The position numbers and the translations under genes are program-made. 64,000 nt of DNA from contig JAZAYU010000015.1 in the NCBI GenBank assembly GCA_038501625.1, positions 6,718,991 to 6,782,990 of the forward strand. The letters run 5' to 3'. This DNA comes from Corbicula japonica. Lineage: Eukaryota > Mollusca > Bivalvia > Venerida > Cyrenidae. Below are positions 1 to 11,197 of the stretch, piece after piece (position 1 is the first letter of the stretch; every line of letters starts with the position of its first letter). Below the pieces are notes generated by a model that was not told the origin of the DNA, searched no databases, and saw only the letters and a list, made by a program, of their open reading frames with translations.

Positions 1-261
1 TCAATGACCTAGTGAACTTTACTGCTTAGATCTGTGTTACGTAATATTAAGAACTGTGCTCTGGAAGATTTAATAGTGTTAATTTTGACATTTTCTATGG
101 ATACTGACCAAATAAACTGTCTTACTTTATAGCACTTTGAAAATCAGGCTTTTCTGACTATTTTATTCACTGTTTGTATGTAAAACAACAACAACAACAA
201 CACATTTGTAGCACATTCTCAAGACTAAATTTAAGAGAGGTCTCAGCTGTAAACAGTGTAT

Positions 262-446
262 GTACAGTGAAACCTGCCTTAGCAGCCACCTGCGAATAGC
301 AACCACCTGTCTTAAACAGCCAGTTTGAATATGTCCTAAACTGGCATTTTGTTTTCATTTTAACCTGTCTTTAACAGCCACCTGTATAGAGCAGCCACTT
401 TTGTCACTCCCTTGGGTGGCTGCTAAAGACAGGTTTGACTTTACAC
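262..446. repeat. small foldback MITE
   Basis: The left end (acagtgaaacctgccttagc) and the right end (gctaaagacaggtttgactt) are imperfect inverted complements. Between them the motif 'cagccacctg' recurs. The same outer terminus (acagtgaaacccctct) is seen at 31345, where it flanks a nested insertion. Confidence 0.5.
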
Positions 447-470
447 AAACTGGCAAGTTAATTGGTGGTC

Positions 471-888
471 TCTGAACCCCTGGAATGAATATCACGAAAA
501 TTAAGTGAAATGTTCAGTTCATGAACATGATGTGCTGAACCCATGTTCCAACCTGGCTGGCTCAAGGTCAAGGTGTTTGAGCATATTTCGTGTCCGGTCC
601 ATAACTTTTCAATCCTTAGAAGGAATTTCATGAAACTTTAGTCAAACATTCTCCCCATGAAGACGACATGCAGAACCCATGTTCCAACATGGCCGCCTCA
701 ATGTCAAGGTCAACAGTGGTGTTTGAAGATTTGAACCATGCATTTCGTGTCCAGTTCATATCTTCTGAACCCCTGGAATGAATATCATGAAACTTAAATG
801 AAATGTTCAGTTCATGAACCTGATGTGCAGAACCCATGTTCCTACCTGGCTGGCTCAAGGTCAAGGCCGACTCTGGTGTTTGAGCAGG
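471..888. repeat. degenerate tandem monomers, about 150 bp period
   Basis: Phrases such as 'cccctggaatgaatatca', 'gaacccatgttcc' and 'ctggctcaaggtcaaggt' recur at about 480, 620-770 and 770-860, giving about 2.7 monomers. The monomers carry AGGTCA half-sites like the larger arrays further along. No hairpin ends were recognised, so this is probably a truncated relic. Confidence 0.55.
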
Positions 889-1289
889 CCAATACTCTGA
901 AACTTATCTGAACATGACATACCCTTGCACTTCAATTGGCTTCCACCTGCCTGCCTGTTGCCCAGAGCTATTGTTTAATTTGCTCTTAACCATCCATAAC
1001 CTTTCCCACATTCACATCTGCGGCGGGGGATATTGCTGTCGTTCCGACTGCCTTGTCAATTTAAAAATTACAATATTTAGCCATTTTTAGCATGATATAT
1101 ATGTTGTTGGTGAATTGTTTTATTGAAAGTATACAGAATACAAACAACTGGTTTTAAACAATGATGGCTATGAAGTCTGTAACAAGTTTCTCTGTATAAA
1201 GCTCTTCATTGCAGATTGCTCCCAGGTTGTTGCTGAGAAACTTTGAACTTTGTTAATGATAAACAACATAATTTGTGTGCTGCTTACAG

Positions 1290-1440
1290 GCCCAGTGACA
1301 GAACAGGTCTGCTGCGACTGGAAGACTTCCCCGAAGCTAAGGTGGAGAAATTCGGGGCTCAGTTACTGGAAATTATTGTTACTTTCTGCAAAGACAATAA
1401 TCTGAAAATGGACAACTTTCCCGATATTGATGTGGCAAAG
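1290..1440 (+). CDS. WRN: WRN exon: HRDC domain, second half
   Basis: The acceptor is tgcttacag before 1290 and the donor is gtcagt at 1441. The first base completes a split Arg codon; the exon ends on a full codon (AAG). It encodes 50 residues including the HRDC helix LLEIIVTFC. Confidence 0.88.
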
Positions 1441-4400
1441 GTCAGTGTTGTAAATTTTCATCAGCAAATTATCCTATTGAATATTTAAATTATGCAGCTT
1501 AGTTAATTTCACTTATTTATTAATGTTTTGGTCTGAATGGCTTCTGTCAAAATTGTCAGTCTTAAATAAATCATATGATGCATAGAATTAATATTTTGGG
1601 TATCATTTTGTAAATTTGTGTTTTTGAACCTCCACATAATTATGAGGCATATAGCTTTGTCCTCATCTGTATGTCCTAAATCTCTTATATGGACGTTCTC
1701 ATCCTTTGTTAGATTTCTTTCAGATGGGTGAAAATTATGTATTGATGGTAGTGAAGAAAAACAATATTTGCCATCGTTTTGGACCATTGTTAATTTTTGG
1801 AAGTGAAAATTTTAGGTTTCAAACTACCTTGTTGCAGAATGTATTAAAACATGCGCATTTTTTTCCGGGGAGCATAAGAATTTGGATATACAGTAGAAAA
1901 TTGTTTACCATTCTAGCAGTTATGCCTCTTCATTATATACGCAAAGGCGATTATGTTAAATCTTCATCATTGTCATTGCACATTGAATATATGCTGTATC
2001 CGGTTTCAATATCTTTCAAGGTAGATGGGTGTTTAATAAAAAGAGAAGAGGGATTATTGGCGCAAAACAAACATACTGGCTGCTTTTCCAGTAAAAAATC
2101 AAGGTCATACGGTCAGTTTAGTGAGTGGGGGGATTTTCTACCACTACCTCTTACTGCGACCACAGATTCCTAGATTAAATGGTTAATTTAATATTACTTA
2201 ATATCATCATTAGCAACCACAGTTTTGTTTCACACTTGAAAAAATGGCTTCCAATATTTTGGTTTGTTATTTTCAGACATCAGATGACTTACAATCTGAG
2301 GTTTACAATTTGACCGAGACACAGAGGACATCATATATCATGTTTGCTGTACAAAACAACACTCTGGTAAGTGCATCTCAGCTGGTGTGTCTTCTTACAC
2401 ACATGTTACAAAGACTGTGTTGGTATTTGAGAATAAACTTGTATGGGACAGAATAATTGTGGGGCAACATGACCTAGTGGTTAAGGTTATTGGCTGACAG
2501 TCACAGAGCCTCACTGATGTGTGTGAGTTCCAGTCCCTACCATCCCCCACTCCCATCCCACAAGTTGAAATCTTATTTGGTTCAGTAAATTTAACAAAAA
2601 AATCCATGAATTAAGTTAATTAAAGTTTGAACATGTCTTTCTTCATCTGTAATATTTCAGAATAATAATATTTTAACTGTTTTCAAATTAAAAATCCTTA
2701 AATTTCATCTATCACTGTACGGACAGAGAAGCGAGGTGTTGTTGATATTGCTTGTTAGTATGTCCTCATAATTTAACATTCTGTTTTTAACTATGGGTAT
2801 AACATAAAGAATTTATTAATCTTACTAATATCTAACTCCTGTGGTCTACTGGTCTGTCATTATGTTGTCATTCATTGTATTAACAAGCTGGGCAAGTTTG
2901 AATTTAGTTAGAACACACCATATGTTGACAGAGTTGTGGCACTTTTCCCAATTCACACCTTTTATATGTCTTGTATAGATGACAGTCAAGAACAGTGTGC
3001 CCTACTTGAAAGAAATTTGGTTCATTTGTGTAAGGTAAAAAGTGTAGGTCAGAATCCACCAACCTTTTTACAGACATGTTGCTCTTCGCTCATTTTAAAG
3101 TATCATTTGTTGCTTTTGTTTTTATGCAGAATTAAACACAAATAATTCAGTATATTTTGTATGTGCAGGAAGAGGTAGCATCTAGAAGGGGTATGAAGAC
3201 CAGCACAATCATGTCTCACATGGCCGAGGCGGTCAAGGTCGGGTTACCTGTGGACGTCCAGCTCCTGGGTGTGACTCCTCAAATCCAACAGCTTGTCACC
3301 AACGCTATCAGGGGAGATGTCATCAAATCTGGTAATAATTGAATCTTACTGCAGCAGGGATATAAGTTAATTCCTAAAGATTTTCCGTGAACTGGGCTTG
3401 GGACTTTTTTCATTAAACACATTAGCACAGCAGAAGTTTTTACCTTCAGACATCTTGAAAAAGATTATAGATATCTAGTTAAACATTTGTATCTGTGAAA
3501 TTTTATTCCCAGCAGATCTTATTTTTGTGATCATTACACTTTGTCAATAAATATTTTTTATTACATCCCTTGAAACTGAGAATTCATTTCTGCATGGAAC
3601 AATCATTTGTGGTTTGTATGTGAATTAATTGCTTAGTTGTGAAGAGAAAAGAATGGTAAAAGCCATAACTTGATACACTAACATTCCGTCTGCATCCAGG
3701 GTAGATCCAGTTCAGCAAAACACTTGTGAATACATCTCTGCAGTCTGATCAGAATCTACACCAGTCACTTTTAGGTTTGTTGGGTTATTTCTGACAATCA
3801 AGCAAACTATGTATCCTCAGGCAAATGCAAAAATGTTCAGACTGACCTGGATCTAGACTAGTGGCACTTGGAAAATAAGCCATATCTATGGTTATTTTTA
3901 TGAACTTGTTTAAAATCATGTCTTTCTTGCAGATATTACAAGATTAACAAAGATCAAAGACACATTACCTGACTACATAGAATACAACCACATTAAGATT
4001 GTCATAGCTTTACTGGTTCGACAGTACGGTCAGGTAGTCAATGCGGAAGGGGAGATAATTCTACAGGGAAGTCAGCCGAACCAGGGAGAGAGTCAGATTG
4101 ATTTGACTGAATCTCAAGAAGTAAGAAAATAATCGGTAACATCAGATCACTTCACTATAAACAACTAAATTTTACATATGCTTGCATATTAATCATATTC
4201 AAAGTTTGCCAACCACAAAATTGTATAATCATATGAATAATTGATAATGTTTGATCTATTTGAACTAGAAAATTTGGTATAGAGTCTTTGGCATTTTTTC
4301 AGTTGTTTGTTTTTGTCTTTTTGATTCCGTAACTTCAACATTTAGATTTAAACATAAAAAATGAGCAAAAGTTTTTAATCCTTTTTTAAAGAGATTTTAT

Positions 4401-7121
4401 TCTGAATACCATGCATATGGGACATAATTATCTGTCCAAAAATATATTTGAGGACAAAAGGAACGCCTCATTAAGATAAATCATTAATTGTAATGGGGTG
4501 ATGTTATAAAGAACCTCTCTCAATGATGTCTGTTTGCTCTGTTTGGTTGGTATGATACAAGTAAGACAGTCACTAAACACTTAATTTTGCTGACTTGTAA
4601 GCACAATTGATGTGCAGAAAATTAAGTATTATTAATGTATTATGTTTTACCCTTGTCTGTCCATCCGTGCCTGCGTCCGTCCGTAACAAAATTTCCGTCG
4701 CAGTTTTCTAAGCAATTATAACATTCAGCAGCATGATATTTTGCATAATGCTTTATCTTATAGTCCCGTATGGTGTAAAGCGATTTTATGCTCCTTGCTC
4801 ACCTACTTCCTGTTCACCGAATACTTAGCTTTTTACACATAGTTGACATACATGCACAATTTCCGTCGCAGTTTTCTAAGCAACTATAACATGCAGCAGC
4901 CTGATATTTTGCATAATGCTTTATCCTATAGTCCTTAATGGTGTAAAGTGATTTTATGCTCCTTGCTCATCTACTTGCTGTTTACCAAATACTTTTTTGC
5001 ACATAGTTGACATACATGCACAATTTCCGTTGTAGTTTTCTTAGCAACTAAAACATGCAGCAGCCTGATATTTTGCTTATTGCTTTACCATATATTCCCA
5101 TATGGTGTAAAGCGATTTTATGCTCCTTGCTCACCTACTTCCTGTTCACCGAATACTTAGATTTTTACACATAGATGACATACATGCACAATTTCTGTCG
5201 CATTTTTCTAAGGCACTATAACATGCAGCAGCCTGTTATTTTATATATATATATTTTATATGTATAAAGGTAAATACTCGGGAAAATTTGACACCCTTCA
5301 TACATATGCAAATTACATTTTGAAAGTCATATTTCTCAAAGCGGGAGTATCACTAGTGAGCATTTTATCTTGTTTACATTGTTATGTCACTTCTGTTGTT
5401 CTGAACCTGAAGAAGGCCAATGGCTGTAAACGTCTTAATAAAGAGTTATTGTTTAAAACTAGTTATATAATTCTTATCCCTGCTAGGATAATTAAAAGGA
5501 TAAAAGCTAACTACCTACTTCACGCCCGGTAAACATTTGCTCCACAACCATAAAGAGAACATAACAAAACAAGCCAAAGCCACTTCTGGGATTGAGTGAA
5601 AGCAGACAAAAAGTGAGTTCGACCAACATTTTTTTCTTTTTATAAGACAGAAAGAAGAACTTTTCAAAAATTTAGGGAATGTAGTGCAGTGTAAGAGTGA
5701 TAAAGCTTCAAGGAAAACATGGTTTCATATTTTAAACATGTAAATTGCTCCGGCTAGAACATTTTTCCCAGCGAACAATGGTGCATTCTTTTTACAAACT
5801 TGTCATTTCGACTTTATTTTGTTCTTTGATTGCTTTTAGAAATTATTTCTGTTTTGCGTGTACATCGAATACCAGTCGCTAGTGACTGCTGTACAGATTT
5901 CGGGTGATGTAATGCCTCTTTAATGTTCACTTTTCAAGAGGTGTAGGAGCGAAAGAGCTAGTTGCTTAGCAAAAGCTGAGAGGCAGAGCGAAAACACAAC
6001 ACCAGCATACCTGTGTTTGTCAGTCTAAACGTATTCACTAGACTCCTGGATTTTGCAAGTACATGTGTTACAGCTCCGAGACATTTCATTATAAAGTAAT
6101 ATTATGTTTTGTTGAACACAATGTCAATTGATAAAATATGAAACCATGTTTTCCGTGAAGCTTTATCACTCTTACACGGCACTACATTCCCCGATTTTTG
6201 AAAAGTTCGTCTTTCTGTTTTATAAAAAGAAAAAAAATGTTGGTCATACTCACTTTTTGTAAACAAATCACTCAATCCCGGAAGTTGCTTTTGCACATTT
6301 TGTTATGTTCTCTTTTTGGTTGTGGAGCAAATGTTTACCGGGATTGACTAACAGGCATGTTTGGTTTCGAAACATTCATGTTTGAAATAATGGTACATGC
6401 ACAGAGAGCTGTGTGAGCATAAGGTTTGTAAAATGTGTTAGACTAAACTGTTGACTTGTTATCAGTTTGGCAGCATTTTACATGAAAAATTACTGAAAGT
6501 CATCAAATTTTGTTCCGGTTCGTGGTTTTCTATTTCTAAAGAAATGTAATCATTACCACAGTTGCTTTTATAGACATGTATTTATATATAATATGATATT
6601 AGATAAATCGATTTATTGTCAGGATGTTTGTCTTGTTAAACTGATACAGAAATCTGTATCACTGACACCCCTTCCTTTCTCTAATTGTGGAAAATGAGGG
6701 AGTAGTTTGCACAGCATGGAAAACGCTGTAGATGTGTTTATGATGAATGTGCGGGCATGAAATTTTATTGTTTCAGTAAAACGGAATTTTCATGGATATA
6801 AATGAATTTGCAATATTCTGAAAAATAATATCAGTTTAAGTCTAATTGAATAGTATATTGTAAATTGGGGAAAAAAGATAATTTAATTAATATAATAAAT
6901 TACTTTTGTTTCAGTGGTCTCAGTCTAGCATGAGCCAGTATGAATCGCAGTGCCAGTCTACAGGAAGTAAACCAGCAGCTGGTTCCAGCACCCAAGTGTC
7001 AGATACCCAGTCTAATACCCAGAGTGTGGGAACCAAACGTAAACTGCCATCTTGGATGTCTTCTGGTGGAAATAAACCGGTCATGTCAAAGAAAATGAAA
7101 TCAAACAGTCTATTTAGATAG
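1290..7121 (+). CDS. WRN: Werner syndrome RecQ-type helicase, C-terminal five exons (partial)
   Basis: This is the 3' part of a WRN orthologue, a nuclear DNA helicase/exonuclease in replication-fork and telomere maintenance. Five exons join in phase: 1290-1440, 2277-2366, 3169-3331, 3933-4120 and 6915-7121, giving about 265 residues and a TAG stop. Exon 1 encodes the second half of the HRDC domain (RPSDRTGLLRLEDFPEAKVE, then LLEIIVTFCKDNN), collinear with the human segment that follows the start of HRDC. Exons 2-3 give the helix-turn-helix region (YNLTETQRTSYIMF; MSHMAEAVKVGLPVD; GVTPQIQQLV). Exon 5 ends with a basic tail (GTKRKLPSWM, then KKMKSNSLFR) resembling the human C-terminal nuclear-localisation segment and its final LF residue pair. 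The RecQ ATPase, RQC and exonuclease domains are outside the window. Similarity was recognised by eye from knowledge of human WRN; the order of conserved blocks makes another RecQ (BLM, RECQL5) unlikely. Confidence 0.9.
1441..2276 (+). other. WRN intron, nothing notable
   Basis: This is an AT-rich intron with a proper donor and acceptor. Open stretches in it show no protein similarity I recognise, and no repeat family seen elsewhere in the window is present. Confidence 0.6.
2277..2366 (+). CDS. WRN: WRN exon: linker and start of the HTH region
   Basis: The acceptor is ttattttcag and the donor gtaagt. The exon is 90 nt, phase 0 at both ends, and encodes 30 residues ending NNTL. These match the human block just before the helix-turn-helix. 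Confidence 0.88.
2461..2620 (+). mobile_element. tRNA-derived SINE relic in a WRN intron
   Basis: An A-box-like segment (gacctagtggttaaggttat, from 2471) and a B-box-like segment (gagttccagtcc, about 2525-2536) have tRNA-like spacing. They are followed by a C-rich and then AT-rich tail. The arms do not pair as a functional tRNA would require, so this is a Pol III SINE head rather than a tRNA gene. Confidence 0.5.
3169..3331 (+). CDS. WRN: WRN exon: helix-turn-helix region
   Basis: The acceptor is tgtatgtgcag and the donor gtaata. It enters in phase 0 and leaves one base over. The encoded EEVASRRGMKTSTIMSHM and GLPVDVQLLGVTPQ match the WRN C-terminal winged/HTH block (human SRILPLMTIGMHLSQAV and following). 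Confidence 0.9.
3695..3890. repeat. palindromic GATCCAGATC-type MITE, degraded copy
   Basis: It contains 'gtagatccag', 'ctgatcagaatctacacc', 'gggttatttctgaca' and an inverted 'gacctggatctagact'. These are the internal blocks of the MITE that is complete at 8408-8647. The TTAACCC termini are not recognisable. Confidence 0.6.
3933..4120 (+). CDS. WRN: WRN exon: C-terminal helical segment
   Basis: The acceptor is tctttcttgcag and the donor gtaaga. The incoming single base makes a GAT codon, and the exon ends in phase 0. It encodes 63 residues (DITRLTKIKDTLPDYIEYNH at the start, QIDLTESQE at the end). Confidence 0.85.
4692..5242. repeat. satellite-like tandem array, about 164-168 bp period, 3.3 copies
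   Basis: Units begin at 4692, 4860, 5024 and 5192 with 'tttccgtcgcagttttctaa'-type starts. They share 'catgcagcagcctgatattt', 'ggtgtaaagcgattttatgc' and 'acacatagttgacatacatg'. The last unit is truncated at a TA microsatellite (about 5242-5262). Confidence 0.85.
5525..6342. mobile_element. 818-bp foldback/MITE element with about 220-bp inverted arms
   Basis: The left arm starts 'cccggtaaacatttgctcca' at 5525 and runs to about 5745. The right arm is its inverted complement, about 6110-6342, ending 'gcaaatgtttaccggg'. Inner arm sequences (gataaagcttcaaggaaaac versus its complement near 6150) also pair. The central 365 bp contain no recognisable gene, so it is non-autonomous. Confidence 0.8.
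6915..7121 (+). CDS. WRN: WRN terminal exon with nuclear-localisation tail
   Basis: The acceptor is acttttgtttcag. The exon runs 68 codons to TAG at 7119-7121. The first part is low-complexity Ser/Gln/Thr; the end (KRKLPSWM, then SKKMKSNSLFR) is basic and matches the human WRN C-terminus in spacing and sense. Confidence 0.9.
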   Translation, partial: WSQSSMSQYESQCQSTGSKPAAGSSTQVSDTQSNTQSVGTKRKLPSWMSSGGNKPVMSKKMKSNSLFR

Positions 7122-7827
7122 AGACTCCATCTTTGTAGCCATAAAATAACAGTTATTCGTGTTCTTAACCCTTTCTTCTACATGTATGCCTTTATGGCAT
7201 GTATTGTAGATCCAGATCAGCTGTCACAACCATACCAATCTTATCACAGTCTGCACTGTTCGCTTTTTGATTTATTATGTTATTTCTTACCAAAGAGTGG
7301 ACCATAAAGATCCTGATCAGAGGGCAGGATGTGTTGGTTGATCTGGATCTAGACTGTTTGCACATGCGATGAATTGCTTAAAAATGGAGTAAAGAGTTGA
7401 GAAATTCCTCAAATTGCCAGTCATGCTTGGTGCTAAAAATACCACAGTGATTTTTGCGATTTTTATCATGATTAATTTCATACAATATATGTATGCAAGG
7501 CTTTCTAATTGCATTCATTATTGAGATAGAAGTTAAATCATGTCAAACTCTTATTAATATCATATTCAGTAAAAAAAAATACAGGGTGAATCTGCTGAAG
7601 AAATTAAAGTTTGCCACTCTGTGGAATATACCTATTTTGTCATATATTCAGGAACAGAAACTCAGTATATATTTCGTTGATGGATCAACAACATTGATCA
7701 TTATTGTTATTATTATTCATCTGTGTATGAAAACATTTGGATATTTTTGTGCAAATTTACTGCTGCCAAAAATGCAGACATAATAATGCATTTATGTTGT
7801 TTTGGGGAACATGTCCTTGTTAATAAA
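7122..7827 (+). other. WRN: WRN 3' UTR candidate with AATAAA
   Basis: The first convincing poly(A) hexamer, AATAAA at 7822-7827, is followed by GT/T-rich sequence (gttattggatatctgttgtt). This would give a 3' UTR of about 0.7 kb that includes a MITE copy (7165-7400). Only transcript ends would fix the site. Confidence 0.35.
7165..7400. repeat. palindromic GATCCAGATC-type MITE, near complete
   Basis: It starts ttaaccctttcttctaca and ends tggagtaaagagttga. Inside are the paired blocks 'gtagatccagatcagct' and 'gttgatctggatctagact' around a 'tgttatttcttacca' centre. Confidence 0.75.
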
Positions 7828-8407
7828 TATGTTATTGGATATCTGTTGTTTATGATTTTCTGCCATTCAAAGGTTCAGGTTAACTTTTATATCACTAACT
7901 ACATTCAGATTTAAGACTTCAGTTCCATCATGCTGATTAGGACCAAAAATGCCAACTCTGCATCAAATTGTTGTTACTAATAGGACACTGTTAATTATGC
8001 TCGGGCTTCATTTATATTTGGCAAAAAAAGAAATCTTGACACTTAAAAAAAAAATCTTGACCAGACAGAATTTTATTTCTCCACACTACCCTTAAAAGTC
8101 TGCTAAAACACTTGTTTCATGCACCAGAAATCAAAAAGCACAGCTACATGTAAGTTCATAGCACAGTCAGATTTCATTTCTAACCATAACTTGCAAAGCT
8201 TTTCTGATTGTTGGAAAATATGTCAAATATGTAGTGTTTGGTTTTTATTTGTTGAGCATATCTTTATTGCATCAATTGGTCGTGGTCATTGTTGATTTGG
8301 TGGCAGTATCTAGTGGTCTGTGCTAGTGGACAGTTCTTGTAGTAGCTTGAGTACCGGTGGTATCAGAATTGTCTGGAAGCATTGATGCTTACACGGAGAG
8401 CAGTGGT

Positions 8408-8647
8408 TTAACCCTTTCCTCCACATATACACATTTTTACACATGCACAACGATGTAGATCCAGATCAGCCAGCACATCCATGTTGTCTGATCAAGATCT
8501 TCACTGGTCGCATTTTGGTCAGAAATAACCTAACAAATCAAAATGGAACAGTGCAGATTCTGATCAGATGGCATGGATGTGCTGGCTGATCTAGATCTAC
8601 ACTGTTCACCCATGCAATAAAGATGTATCTATGGAGGAAAGGATTAA
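8408..8647. repeat. palindromic GATCCAGATC-type MITE, complete 240-bp copy
   Basis: The ends are ttaaccctttcctcca and ggaggaaaggattaa, which are inverted complements beginning at a TTAA tetranucleotide. Inside, 'gatgtagatccagatcagcc' pairs with 'ggctgatctagatctacact', and an inner pair surrounds 'ggtcagaaataacctaacaa'. This is the reference copy for about 20 relatives in the window. Confidence 0.9.
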
Positions 8648-8913
8648 GAAGTAACACAGAAATCGGAAGTATCAGTCAGCTGTAAGAGCAGAACAAAAGT
8701 ATTGCCTGGAGGGAGACTCTCAAGAAATAGCCAGATGTTCTCAACTTCAACATTTCCTCGGCTTAAGTATATGTTTCATAAAGACAGTTGATTTAAACCG
8801 TGCTAATTTCTCCCTAACATCCATGCACTGATGGTACCCGATTCATGTAGTACTACATGTTCTTGATGTAGAAGGTATAGGAGTAATAAAGGTAGTACAA
8901 TAGTGCTGGTAGT

Positions 8914-9114
8914 TTAACCCTTTCCTCCATATATACGCATGAGCCCAGTGTAGATCCATATCAGCCGGCACATATGTGTAATCTGATCAGGATCTGCACT
9001 GGTTACATTTTGGTCAGAAATAACCTAACAAATCAAAAACCGAACAGGGCACGGATGATCTGGATCTACACTGTTTGCCCACGCAATAAAGGTATCTATG
9101 GAGGAAAGGGTTAA
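8914..9114. repeat. palindromic GATCCAGATC-type MITE, complete 201-bp copy
   Basis: The ends are ttaaccctttcctccata and tatggaggaaagggttaa, which are inverted complements. The internal blocks match the 8408 copy, with a deletion in the second half. Confidence 0.9.
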
Positions 9115-9509
9115 TGGCATTTTACAGGAGTAGTATTATAATTCAGCAGTGATGACTGGATAGTAAATGGACTATTTGAAAATGGTGCATTATTAAATTA
9201 GTGTAGTTATTTTTTTAAACTTAGAAAGTCTAGAAATATAGGACTCTGCGGTGTAGTCTTTGGGTTAATTGATCAATATTCGATCAACAACACTCATCAT
9301 TTAGTGTTTCAGTTCTTGCTGGTTTAGAATTCATCAGTAAAACATGTTTATTTAATTTAAACTAGAGCTATTGGTGAAGGTTAATAATACTTGGTATGAA
9401 TTTTTAATGTTCCCAGTTTATGGAAATATCCTGTCGATATCATGAAAACTGTTGACTGTAGTAGTTCTGTTTCAAACTCTGCAAACTAAGCAAACAACCA
9501 GACGACACC

Positions 9510-9770
9510 TATACTCAACAAAAATAGAAACCTGACACTTTATATTTGGTGTATTTTCCTGGAATCAGATTTAAAGCTAATTGAATTGTGGTATGTAATA
9601 AAAATTGTGCATGTTTTGAACTTAATTATGCATTTTGATATTTTTGGTGCATGAAACAAGTGATTCAGTGGTTATTTTCTTTTGGATGGTGCAAAAATAT
9701 ATAGATTTTGAATATGCACCTCATACTTATTCAAAGTTACAGTGTCAGGTTTCTTTTTTTGTTGAGTATA
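9510..9770. repeat. 261-bp MITE with 28-bp inverted ends
   Basis: The left end (tatactcaacaaaaatagaa, then acctgacact) is complemented by the right end (agtgtcaggt, then ttctttttttgttgagtata). A TA dinucleotide is present at each tip, as expected for a Tc1/mariner-type target. The interior is AT-rich without coding sequence. Confidence 0.8.
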
Positions 9771-10971
9771 TATACCTCCCAGTCTTCAAGGGGTTATAGA
9801 AAGAAGCCTTGAGAGTTCATACCTAGACAAAATATAATGTTTTATATTTTAATGAACTTCAGACCAAATGATGTGCGATTACCTTTTTCACTGGCTTTTT
9901 TTGTTGCTAGTAAAATTATATTATATAATTGTTATTTAATTATAGAATATTAAACATGAACTGTTGCATATAATAATCTCGGGAAATGTTAGAATACATT
10001 TAATTTCTTTGACAAAAATATCATTTTTGTGCAAATTTGTGCAGTCTCGTAGAAGATATCACAGTTAATATTGGCTGGGGCTTGATTTCATGCACCCTGC
10101 CTAGCTTGAAATATGTAAACATTAAACCTGCCCAAAATAAAATGATACCACTGTACTTAATTTCCGAACACATTTATTACTGGGCAAATCTATTTGCTTG
10201 AAAACACTCCCCGGACTACTCATAAGTAAACAGTTTTTTGAGGTCATGAACAATGACCAACCTCTATACTTAGTTTTTGTGACCAATTAAAAAAAAACTG
10301 TCAGAATATGGTGTGGTATTGTTGAAAATAAATGCAAATTAATATAATAATAATCATTGATATAATTTGTATTCAATTATGGACCCAGTGCATAAAAATG
10401 TTGCCAGATGCTGACACCAGGGCGAGTAGGATAGCTCCCCTTTGAATGGCCTAGCTAAAAAAAGTTCTTCAGTTATTTATCATTTAAAATTTTGATTGAA
10501 AGGTGAGGTAATCTTGGGCATATCCTAGGTTACAACAATATGAACAAACAGAGCATAGTCGGTATAAATTTATTATACTAAACTAGATATTTTTGTTACG
10601 CTATCGTTGTTGAAGACATGGGTATACATGACATATGACAGGTTTAATCAAATACTGAAACTGTGCACAAGTAAATTAGCTAAAGTTAGTGAGCGAAAGT
10701 CCATCAGAACATATAAACATATTTTGCTTTGTACTACACAAAAAAAAATCTAAAACAAATAATAATGAATTTTAAACAAAAAATAATGCAAATGTCTGCT
10801 GTAGGCACAATTAGTTATTTAAATTATTAGTTTTCAATAAACATGGTATTTATCATTAAAATGACATTCATAATTTAGTATAATGATGTCACAAGTGATA
10901 TTTAACCTACAGGAAGACAATGATATCTGTCCATGTCATGTGATCACAATCGTTGTCTCTCCATACAATAT

Positions 10972-11197
10972 TTAACCTTTTTCTTGTTGTCCACTGGCAA
11001 AAAGTGTAGATCAGATTAGCGGCAAATCTGTTTCATCTGATCTGGATCTACACTAATCTATTTTAGATTTTTTGGGTTATTTCTGACAAAGAGGTTACCT
11101 AGTGTAGATCCAGATCTGACAGCACAAATATGCTGGCTGATCTGGATCTACACTGGCCAAATAGGTGACAAAACCCATATCTGGAATAAAGGGTTAA
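10972..11197. repeat. palindromic GATCCAGATC-type MITE, diverged complete copy
   Basis: It starts ttaacctttttcttgttg and ends ctggaataaagggttaa. Inside are 'gtgtagatccagatctgaca' and 'gctgatctggatctacactg' with the central 'gggttatttctgacaa'. Confidence 0.8.

Larger units (their letters stand above)
1..1289. other. WRN intron (partial) with repeats, no exon seen
   Basis: This stretch lies upstream of the first WRN exon in the window and is read as intron. It contains a small foldback element and a run of about 150-bp monomers, listed separately. I found no reading frame resembling the N-terminal half of the HRDC domain, so the preceding exon should lie before the window start. Confidence 0.6.
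4121..6914 (+). other. last WRN intron, loaded with repeats
   Basis: This 2.8-kb intron contains a 167-bp satellite-like array (4692-5242) and an 818-bp foldback element (5525-6342). The remainder is AT-rich and without recognisable coding sequence. Confidence 0.7.
7828..10971. other. intergenic, MITE-rich, no gene seen
   Basis: This is the downstream flank of WRN. Apart from three MITEs (8408-8647, 8914-9114, 9510-9770) and a fragment near 8100-8130 that is an inverted match to the third (tgtttcatgcaccagaaatc), nothing coding or structural is recognised. Confidence 0.55.
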
